Below are positions 19,711-26,056 of a stretch of DNA of 26,056 nucleotides, one piece after another (the first letter of the stretch is position 1; every line of letters starts with the position of its first letter). The notes beneath the pieces are model-generated. The model did not search any database, was not told where the DNA came from, and saw nothing but the letters and a program-made list of their open reading frames with translations. A program made the position numbers and the translations under genes. Source of the DNA: Fusarium oxysporum f. sp. lycopersici 4287 (Eukaryota > Ascomycota > Sordariomycetes > Hypocreales > Nectriaceae); the NCBI RefSeq assembly GCF_000149955.1, contig NW_017264858.1:22447-48502 (forward strand). Direction: 5' to 3'.

Positions 19711-19810
19711 TTGCGTTCCATGATGTGACTGACTCTTAGGAAATTTAGGAGCGACAAGACGGCTTGATTATCTACTTCAGGCAGACGAGCCGTAACCGAT
19801 GTGCTCGCAT
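19711..19810. repeat. Diverged direct repeat, copy 1
   Basis: This stretch (starting TTGCGTTCCATGATGTGACT and ending GTGCTCGCAT) aligns with 20073-20166 over about 95 bp, sharing CGTTCC.TGAT.TGACT, AGCGACA..ACG.CTTGATTA.CT and TTGCTCGTAT-type blocks. It shows no coding frame. It is probably an old repeat present twice. Confidence 0.55.
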
Positions 19811-19911
19811 TTCGGGCCGATCAGTAATGCGACACTGCGCTGGCCCTTAGCGATGCAACATGCTTGAGTGAATGACTACTAGATTACAGAGGAGTCGGGA
19901 AGAAGGTAAGG

Positions 19912-19951
19912 ATAGGTAAGAGTGTCATAAATATTAGAATAACTTACCTAT
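19912..19951. repeat. Inverted repeat ATAGGTAAG / CTTACCTAT
   Basis: A perfect 9-bp inverted repeat (19912-19920 and 19943-19951) with a 22-nt AT-rich spacer. It is followed by further imperfect palindromes: AGATAAC...GTTATCT, and GAACTACCTAGATAGTTC at about 20017-20034. The cluster lies between the two direct-repeat copies and could be a MITE-like or RIP-altered insertion. Confidence 0.4.
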
Positions 19952-20072
19952 AGTCTGGGAGCTCAGATAACTAACTATTTATTCCAATAGGCCCTAGGTA
20001 TTCTGGTTATCTTCTGAACTACCTAGATAGTTCTAGAGTTCACTCAGAATAAGAGGTTTACATTTACATAGA

Positions 20073-20166
20073 TTACGTTCCGTGATTTGACTAGGGGAAT
20101 GATACCAGCGACACAACGTCTTGATTACCTGTTCCAGTAGACGATCTGCGACTGGGTTGCTCGTAT
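20073..20166. repeat. Diverged direct repeat, copy 2
   Basis: Partner of 19711-19810 in the same orientation, about 360 bp away. The differences include several transitions and a few small indels, so the duplication is old. Confidence 0.55.
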
Positions 20167-20396
20167 GATAACTTGACAATGGATCTATTCGTATTTATCC
20201 TTGTCTACGCAGCACTCATGTTTAAATAAGTCAGGCATAGAATGGCCACCGGAAACCCAGAATGTCGATCCGCCAATGCCACCCACCGGTTGTGAAAATT
20301 CCAATTCGTATTTCGAGCGCACCTAAAGCTCGGATTCCATTAACTTTGAGATGCTCGCCCCCCTGCGTCTTGTAACAAAGATAAAAACCACTTCTC
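20167..20396. other. Intergenic, no gene seen
   Basis: No supported coding frame. It includes the sequence upstream of the broken small gene at 20397; no clear TATA element. Confidence 0.35.
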
Positions 20397-20743
20397 ATGC
20401 ATGACATAACGCCGGAGTTGTGCTCGGACTATTTGGGCTGCTGCTATCTCTTCTAAGATTCTTTTGCGTATATCAAGGAATTATCAGCATCTGCGTCAAG
20501 ACTCCCGCCCGTGAGAATCTTATACGTCAGTTTTTGGATCTTATGAGGATTGCGAAATCATCCAGCATGGGTCAATCTGCTATCAATCTGCTGCTAGATT
20601 TCCATCTTCTCGAAGCTGCAGAAGTGAACACAGATGAGACATCAGTCTTGCCATATACCTCTGCGCAAGATCGAATGCTTTTTCACGCCTACTTATCTGG
20701 AATCTATGTTCTTGTACAAGGCCTAGAACATATTGCAGAATAA
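20397..20743 (+). pseudogene. Small unidentified gene, one stop and one frameshift
   Basis: From the ATG at 20397 the frame reads MHDITPELCSDYLGCCYLF, then TAA (20454-20456), then DSFAYIKELSASASRLPP. Near 20508-20513 the protein-like text moves to another frame: ENLIRQFLDLMRIAKSSSMG, QSAINLLLDFHLLEAAEV, and ends AYLSGIYVLVQGLEHIAE at 20741. Together this would be a mostly helical protein of about 115 residues. The ORF that opens at 20420 has no ATG and its first 30 residues are probably spurious. I do not recognise the family. A missed intron could explain part of the break, but no canonical donor is seen. Confidence 0.45.
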
Positions 20744-20769
20744 TGCCAACCATTCTATCGAATCAGAAG

Positions 20770-20864
20770 GCTTCCGTAGCTCAGTTGGTTAGAGCGTCGT
20801 ACTAATACTTCATTTCGAGTATCCGGTAATGCGAAGGTCTCAGGTTCAAGCCCTGGCGGGAGCA
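20770..20864 (+). tRNA. tRNA-Ile (anticodon AAT) with a 21-nt intron
   Basis: Acceptor stem GCTTCCG/CGGGAGC with A73, D-arm TAGCTCAGTTGGTTAGAGC, anticodon stem TCGTA/TGCGA, loop CTAATAA with anticodon AAT at 20804-20806, variable loop AGGTC, T-arm TCAGG-TTCAAGC-CCTGG. The stem pairs only if a 21-nt intron is removed after base 37 (about 20808-20828), the usual position. CCA is not encoded. Internal box A (TAGCTCAGTTGG) and box B (GGTTCAAGCCC) are intact. A run of six T at 20886-20891 serves as terminator. The gene appears functional. Confidence 0.9.
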
Positions 20865-20885
20865 ATCCCAGTGCCCTCCGATTCG

Positions 20886-20891
20886 GTTTTT
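20886..20891 (+). terminator. Polymerase III T-run after tRNA-Ile
   Basis: Six consecutive T about 22 nt past the tRNA end, a typical polymerase III stop. Confidence 0.6.
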
Positions 20892-21242
20892 TGTCGTCTC
20901 TAAGTATCTATCTAGGTTGTGAGTCCACGAGACAGTGATATCTTTTTGGTGTTTCTCTATATCACTTTTAGCTAAGGCTTTCTTAAAAGGTAAGCAGAAA
21001 ACAACATTCACGGTTATAGCTCCTCTGTTTATTACCTATGCTTATATACTTGCCTTTTATTTCTCATCTGCTGCATAGAGGTAGGAGCAACCCTATAATA
21101 GTCTAGCCATTATTTCACTTACTCGACTAGATTTAGTTCAGTGTTATAAACCAAACTCTCAACTTTTATAATTCGTTTTTATATTGGCCGACTTCGTCAG
21201 ACCAGAGATGAACTCGTTTCCATTCCAAATTGTTCACTTAGC
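20892..21242. other. Intergenic, promoter side of the orphan gene at 21243
   Basis: No coding frame supported. A TATATT-like element lies near 21179, about 60 bp before the next start codon. Confidence 0.4.
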
Positions 21243-22259
21243 ATGTGTTCCATCCTTCTTTTGCAACAAGAGTCCAGTCGGAGGGATACCCCAGGCGATC
21301 TGCCTGAAAAGATGGACATTGGTGATGAAGAGTTATTATATTCCTTTCCGATGTGCCTGAGTTTATGCAAGCAATGCCTTGAGTTGGTCGAAAAAGGCGT
21401 CTCAAGTCATGTTTTTGTACCATTTGACAGCTTATTTCTACACAAAAATGATGCTGCAATTTCACAGGAGATTAGTAAACTAATGCGAAAGGAAAGTTCT
21501 CCTGATACGTGGAAAGAGGCTGGATTCCTGTTTGCCTTCGTTTGGGGCAATGAACAGAAAGAAACTTCAATCTCATCGTCCTGGTGGAAGCAAGTCGAGA
21601 TATCAGGTATATCACCTACGCATTTCCTGGCTATTATTTGTCGGATAATTAGTCATCAAACTACCATCTCCCACCCAGACTTAGAGAAGGGATTTGCATC
21701 AGAATATGTCACAGAACAATTCATTAGCTTGTTTTATCTGGACACAATCGAGGATTTGTTGGAAGCAGATCTATCAACGCGAGATTTCAAGAGAGAGTTT
21801 CTACAGCACTTTACCAAACATCACACATGGTCCGAACTAGAACCAGAGGACAAAGAATCAATTGAACGCGTCCAGAACTACCAACAGAGAGTTCTAGATA
21901 ACGTGATTCGACATAGCATGGATAGTGCAAAACATCACTCTTCCGTCCAGGAGACATCGCCCCAGGCCACACCCTTGCAAACGGATGTCCGAATGACCCA
22001 ATCTCTTAATCTTGGTTCCCACAAGTCCAACAGTTCATCCTCGCGCTCCACAAGCTCTTCACATGGTCGTCAAAGATACCTCAGCTCACTGAGCAACAAT
22101 CCTACGATAACTCGATCAACAGCATCAGGATCCTCTCGAGGGTCTTCCATGAACTCGTTTCGGAGATTTCAAGCAGCAAATGCAGCTATTACAATACGTC
22201 TAAAAGACTATCAGGGTTCGCACATGCAAAGTTTGGATGAACAAGGCAGTAGTACTTAG
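21243..22259 (+). CDS. Hypothetical protein, 338 aa, intact, function unknown
   Basis: A single-exon frame without breaks. The N-terminal about 215 residues are a mixed helical region with Trp/Phe-rich elements (SWWKQVEISGISPTHFLAII, FISLFYLDTIEDLLEADL, FLQHFTKHHTWSELEPED). The last about 110 residues are low-complexity, rich in Ser, Thr, Gln and Arg (SNSSSSRSTSSSHGR), so probably disordered. There is no signal peptide or membrane helix. The first ATG is used here; a second in-frame Met (MDIGDEELL) 23 codons later is an alternative. I do not recognise a family. It stands alone between the tRNA gene and a repeat-rich block, and its codon use does not look RIP-altered. Confidence 0.65.
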   Translation: MCSILLLQQESSRRDTPGDLPEKMDIGDEELLYSFPMCLSLCKQCLELVEKGVSSHVFVPFDSLFLHKNDAAISQEISKLMRKESSPDTWKEAGFLFAFVWGNEQKETSISSSWWKQVEISGISPTHFLAIICRIISHQTTISHPDLEKGFASEYVTEQFISLFYLDTIEDLLEADLSTRDFKREFLQHFTKHHTWSELEPEDKESIERVQNYQQRVLDNVIRHSMDSAKHHSSVQETSPQATPLQTDVRMTQSLNLGSHKSNSSSSRSTSSSHGRQRYLSSLSNNPTITRSTASGSSRGSSMNSFRRFQAANAAITIRLKDYQGSHMQSLDEQGSST

Positions 22260-22349
22260 TCAGAGACTCACTATCTCATTTGATTTAATTTCCTTACTGT
22301 GAAACCGTATATAGGGTGGCTAGATTAATGAAAATGCGGGTACGGCTCG

Positions 22350-22690
22350 TTACTTATGTAAAATACACCTCTCCTTATCAACTGCTCCATCTTGAGATGG
22401 GAAAAACCACGAGATCTCGGTTTTCTCCTTGATGAGAAGGTCTTTGAGATGCTCTGTGTACCAAGTTGACTTGCCCCTCCTAGTAGTAGGAGAGAAGAAG
22501 CCAGACTTATCTTTAATATCTAAGTTAAACGGGGGTTTTAGGTTACTTCTAATCTATTTATATAGAGACTTAGAAGCTATGCCTTTAAGGACTAAGGTAC
22601 TGTCTCTCTCTAGGGCGTTGATAATAGTGTCTAAAGTTATCCTGGGGTTGTTAATATATAATATCAAGATTATAATTCCTGCCTTTATAG
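22350..22690 (-). pseudogene. Degraded repeat-like coding trace, unidentified
   Basis: A minus-strand frame from about 22690 to TAA at 22352-22350 has a single TAG (22556-22554). It reads LYINNPRITLDTIINALERD, STLVLKGIASKSLYK, stop, IRSNLKPPFNLDIKDKSGFF and TWYTEHLKDLLIKEKTEISW. The sequence is protein-like and the DNA is TA-rich. It may come from a retroelement (an endonuclease or reverse-transcriptase neighbour) or another repeated gene, but no catalytic motif is seen, so I leave it unnamed. Confidence 0.4.
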
Positions 22691-22921
22691 GATAGGGTGA
22701 GGAAGAGCATATATTAAGGCCGATAAGAAATTAATAGAGAATATAAAATTAAATAGCATTTAGAGGAACTTTAGGAGCTATAATTATAAGATATGTACTT
22801 TTTTTAATACTTACTTATTAGTCTGGTTTCGAACTTCTTACATATTCTCATGTTAATAACCCGATTAAGAAGTTAAATTGAGGTTTCTCTAGTTAACCCC
22901 TTAAAGCAGTATAGCCTCAGC

Positions 22922-23058
22922 CTTATATAGGTCTTCTCATCACAATATCCAAAAAGAGAACGCTCAGCAGTCGACCTAGCAAGTCGTTTACTTCATTACT
23001 CTGCTGCAACTACTTAATATGCTCTAAAGCAAATGTCTCTAACAGGTGTAGGTGTATC
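22922..23058 (-). pseudogene. Coding trace downstream of, and in frame with, the gene at 23064
   Basis: Directly after the TGA that ends the frame at 23064, and in the same frame, the sequence continues TAG, RIHLHLLETFALEHIK, TAG, LQQSNEVNDLLGRLLSVLFL, DIVMRRPI and then TAA. The helical, protein-like text suggests either that the upstream gene was once longer or that a fragment of another gene is fused here. Confidence 0.3.
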
Positions 23059-23063
23059 CTCTA

Positions 23064-24358
23064 TCATCGACCCTTGACCTTCCTATCTCTATCTAGTCCC
23101 AAGGCCTTAGAAATATCCTTAAGAACTTCTTCCCTAGTATTCCACTGGTCGTTTTTCAGCCCCCTCTCCGCCAACCCCAATATTCTCCCCCCCCGATCTG
23201 TCTTCCTAAACCTCTCTTTTTCCTCTGCACTTAGCATATCCACCAAGCTCTGAAGCGTTTGTGCTAGTGGATCCTTGCTTTTTTGCTCAGGTCCGGGTCC
23301 CGGCGCTGACCAATTTGTAGGAGCGAACTTGTACAGGTACGTTGGAAATACAGATGATGCAAAAGAAAGTAAAAAGAGATATCCCCGCAAGTCTGTATCT
23401 TCAATTGCCCATAGGCGAGTCCATTTATTTTCCGCCTTGACCAGCAAACCATAAGTCCAGGGATATGCCGTTTTTGCATTCTTCAGCACTGGGTTTGTTT
23501 GGCCTAGAACCTGATCAAAATGCGAATATGTACCTTTTGATTGCCAGAAGGTTGAGTTGCTTGCTGTGAGAGATCTCATTTGTTCAAAGTGGCTTGGAAA
23601 GACACCTGGTATAGCTGTTTGGCGAAGGGGCAGTTCAAACACACGCGCGTTTACAGGTGTGTAATTCGGGAGATCAGGTGAATTACCAGTCCCTCGGCTT
23701 TTGTTTCCCTCGGTCGTGAAGTGCAGCAGTGCCGGAGCAGTAACACGCCAGGATCCGCAGAGGAAACTCTTTGGGCATGATACATAGAGGAAGTTTGATC
23801 GTCCCATGGTATCATGCTTGTCCCTGTACTCCAAGAGCTCCACGAATGCTTTGTCCCAAGGATCATGCAGGATCGGGCCGTCGGCTTGTCTCCAAGGCTC
23901 TTTGCTGCGCCGACAGATAGATCCCAGTGATGCCACTGCTTTGTCTTGGAATAGCGGCGCGTTCTTTGGTATAAATGGCCCAGACCTGCCAGCTCGTACT
24001 CGTCCCCTAAGCCCGAGACTGTAGGTCGCTTAAGTCCTAATTGAGCAGTCCATTCGAGAGGGTTAATGATTTGTGGTACATGAAATACAGGTGCGACATT
24101 AGACCAATTATCGTACGGCTCATCGAAATACTCCGTGATCTTGTACTCCAGGACATTTTTCAGAAGGAATCGGGCGTTTTGTTCTTTGGACTCGGAATAC
24201 CACAGGGCGATGATGATGCCTTGATAGAAGCCGAGTATTACTGTGAGGCCATAGAAAGGGAGTGACATCAAGATGGCAGTCTTTATGGCACGGCATACGG
24301 TTTTGATGTTGGCCCAAATGAGCCAGGCAAGATTTCTGGCGGAGATGATAGTCCTCAT
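23064..24358 (-). pseudogene. Membrane-anchored protein gene with one frameshift, family unknown
   Basis: From ATG 24358 the minus-strand frame reads an N-terminal membrane region (LMSLPFYGLTVILGFYQGII) and continues to LEWTAQLGLK near 24030. From about 24028 a second frame continues smoothly (ATYSLGLRGRVRAGRSGPFI, PKNAPLFQDKAVASLGSICR) to the TGA at 23066-23064. A missing base at 24028-24034 explains the shift; no canonical intron fits. The total would be about 430 residues. The middle contains NFLYVSCPKSFLCGSWRVTA and VNARVFELPLRQTAIPGVFP, a pattern that reminds me of a thioredoxin-like fold, but this is a guess. A second hydrophobic helix lies at GYLFLLSFASSVFPTYLYKF. An upstream ATG at 24463 would add 35 residues of uncertain value. 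Either a pseudogene or an assembly error. Confidence 0.6.
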
Positions 24359-24659
24359 GTTCAAATAAATGGGGATACTAATGAAAGAAGAGAATGAAAT
24401 CAAAAGAAACTCAGAAGGTGGAAATGCATGTACTTTTATTATTTGAACATATTGTTGGTTCACGGCTGTTGGTTCTCTTCTATGGAGTCGGCTTCTGCCT
24501 AGAATATCGCCGAATTTTCCGCAAAGTGGAGAGTTTATGCTTCTTTCTAGGGAAGGTTAGCGAAAATTTAATTTTATTTATGCCGTTGGTTGCAAAGTCA
24601 GGCCACGAATTAACTAATGCCAAGACGCTATCTCTTAAAGAAGAAATTACAATATAACC
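24359..24659. other. Promoter side of the frameshifted membrane gene
   Basis: AT-rich. An 87-codon + strand frame at 24394-24657 overlaps the 5' flank of the minus-strand gene and shows no domain, so it is not called a gene. Confidence 0.4.
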
Positions 24660-26056
24660 AATAATATAATCCTTAGAACTTTAATTCTCAACATAACAGA
24701 CATTCTTTTATAATTAGTTAATTAACTATTTATATCACCTGTCTAACCCGTTATCGCCTCTAAGAGAAAATAAATAAGGCTAGTATATCTAAGACAGATT
24801 AGGGAGCTTAAAGATATTATTAATAACCTAGTTATTACTATTAAGATATCTAGCACTTATAATATATAGCTAATTAGGGTTATCTATTATTATAGCCTAT
24901 TACAAGTAAGTACTAGGCTAGGGAATATTATAATAAACCTAAGAGCTTATAGCACTAAGGTTAGTATTAATATAAATACTATTATTACTATTAGCTATAA
25001 TAATTAGAGATTTACTAAATCCTCTAGAAGGTAACTAGGTAAGATAAGGCAAAGAGCTAGGTATATAGCTACTAGTAGTAAGAATCTAGTCAGAGGTATT
25101 ATTAAAGGTAAAAGGAGTATTAAAGATATAATAATAAACAGGGAAAGTAATATTATTAGGCAAAGCTCCTCTGCTATACTTAAAGGTTATTATCTACTTT
25201 CTATTAGGTATTATAACCCCGTAGTTACATCACGTAAACCCTATATTTTTTAACCTATTATTAGATAATCTAGAATAATTACACTCTCAACTATAATTAC
25301 TTATAAAAGGATTATAAAGTAGACTATAATCCTTTTCCCAGGATTATAACTATAACTATAATCACCTAAAGAATTACTCTAGTATATAGGATATACTTAT
25401 TAGCACTTTTATAGATTCTAGCTTACTAGCTATTAATAAAACTTCTTTATATTAATTAAGCCTAATATATATTAAATCTACTATTAAGAAATATAATACT
25501 TTAATAAGCTTAGTATTATGCCTTATATAATCTACTAATAATAAACCTAGTATGGCTTAGTTTATCTATAGTTAGGAACTAACTATTATATATTAATAGC
25601 TCTTATTTAGATTATACTATATAATACTAAGTAATATAAATATAATATCTATAAATATTAACCCTATCTAATAGTAAAATATAGCTACTAACCTTTAGGC
25701 TTACTAGCCTATAGCACCTATTAATCCTATACTAGTTAATTACCTGCTAATTAACTAGAATATAAATAATACAGATAACTCTTCCTAGAGTTCTAATAAC
25801 TTAGAAGTTAAATAACTTTATAAGTAACTTAGGAATATTACTAATAAGATAAATAAAATATAATAGATACTAAAAGAATTTACTGCTCTATAGCACTAGT
25901 AGAATTAAAGTAATAATAACACCTAGCAGGAAATATATAACTTAGCTTTAGCAGCTAATAATAGGAGAGACCTAGGAGAAGTCCTTAAGCCTAGCCTGCC
26001 TAAGCACTTTAATAAAACTCTAAGTAAGTTACCTATATTCTTTACCTAAAGCTAAG
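24660..26056 (+). mobile_element. RIP-degraded Ty3/gypsy-type LTR retrotransposon, 5' part up to Gag
   Basis: The block is extremely rich in TA dinucleotides and nearly free of CG, with stops in all frames, the mark of repeat-induced point mutation. The final 200 bp on the + strand keep a readable Gag-like frame: EIYNLALAANNRRDLGEVLK followed by KPSLPKHF and SKLPIFFT, which resembles the start of the Gag domain of fungal gypsy elements. The in-frame stops there are TAG or TAA, all explainable by C-to-T changes in Gln codons. The 5' LTR and leader would lie to the left, but I could not fix their ends. The element continues past the window edge. Confidence 0.6.

Noticed and set aside
24394..24657. 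87-codon + strand frame
   Set aside because: Overlaps the 5' flank of the minus-strand membrane gene, AT-rich, no domain; likely chance.
1..26056. CRISPR arrays, bacterial operons or phage-like modules
   Set aside because: No regularly spaced direct repeats and no bacterial-type gene spacing; the introns show a eukaryotic genome.

Overview
The window looks like a draft-assembly piece of a filamentous ascomycete (Pezizomycotina) nuclear genome. Reasons: short GT..AG introns (about 45-126 nt) with CTAAY/CTRAY-type branch points, a Zn2Cys6 regulator, a lone dispersed 5S rRNA gene, a tRNA gene with a short intron after the anticodon, fungal-type accessory families (FAD-linked oxidase, DUF7025-type AAA ATPase, DUF7918-like protein, M43 metalloprotease), and TA-rich, CpG-poor blocks full of stop codons that look like RIP (repeat-induced point mutation). 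I cannot name the species. Two runs of N (2607-2782 and 16441-16854) are assembly gaps.

Layout. 1-713 is AT-rich decayed DNA. 714-2496 holds two adjacent broken enzyme genes on the + strand: a berberine-bridge-type FAD-linked oxidoreductase and a class I SAM-dependent methyltransferase. After the first gap comes a hAT transposase C-terminal fragment (2783-3151, -) that abuts the 3' end of a small multi-pass membrane protein gene (3278-3748, -). 4230-5140 contains unidentified degraded coding traces and a perfect palindrome with CGG/CCG half-sites. 5418-7830 is an intact five-exon Zn2Cys6 transcription factor of 695 aa. 7968-8914 has a doubtful ORF and a frameshifted coiled-coil fragment. 9742-11704 (-) is an intact three-exon secretory-pathway, single-pass Kelch-type protein. 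12666-13330 (-) is a frameshifted FAD amine-oxidase-like pseudogene. 13808-13926 is a 5S rRNA gene. 14166-14641 (-) is an unidentified gene trace with two stops. 15014-15520 is a DUF7918-like gene with two in-frame TAA codons. 16313-18393 is an AAA ATPase interrupted by the second gap. 18573-19579 (-) is an M43 (Mep1/pappalysin-like) secreted metalloprotease with a stop codon in its signal peptide and a lost third zinc ligand. 19580-20396 has diverged repeats. A broken small gene (20397-20743), a tRNA-Ile(AAT) gene (20770-20864) and an intact orphan gene (21243-22259) follow. 22350-24358 (-) holds degraded repeat-like coding traces and a frameshifted membrane-anchored gene. 24660-26056 is a heavily RIP-mutated block ending in a recognisable Ty3/gypsy-type Gag trace.

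Taken together, this is a gene-poor accessory or subtelomere-like region. A few genes are apparently intact (the regulator, the Kelch protein, probably the AAA ATPase, the orphan at 21243, and the 5S and tRNA genes). They sit among many dead ones. The dead FAD oxidase, methyltransferase and amine oxidase, the small membrane protein and the intact Zn2Cys6 regulator together look like the remains of a secondary-metabolism cluster whose regulator has outlived its enzymes. That is inference. I did not find a convincing novel multi-gene system. The most interesting single signals are the 5S rRNA variant with paired (compensatory) helix changes, the orphan regulator next to a palindromic CGG-N8-CCG site, and several gene traces that only appear when reading through stop codons.
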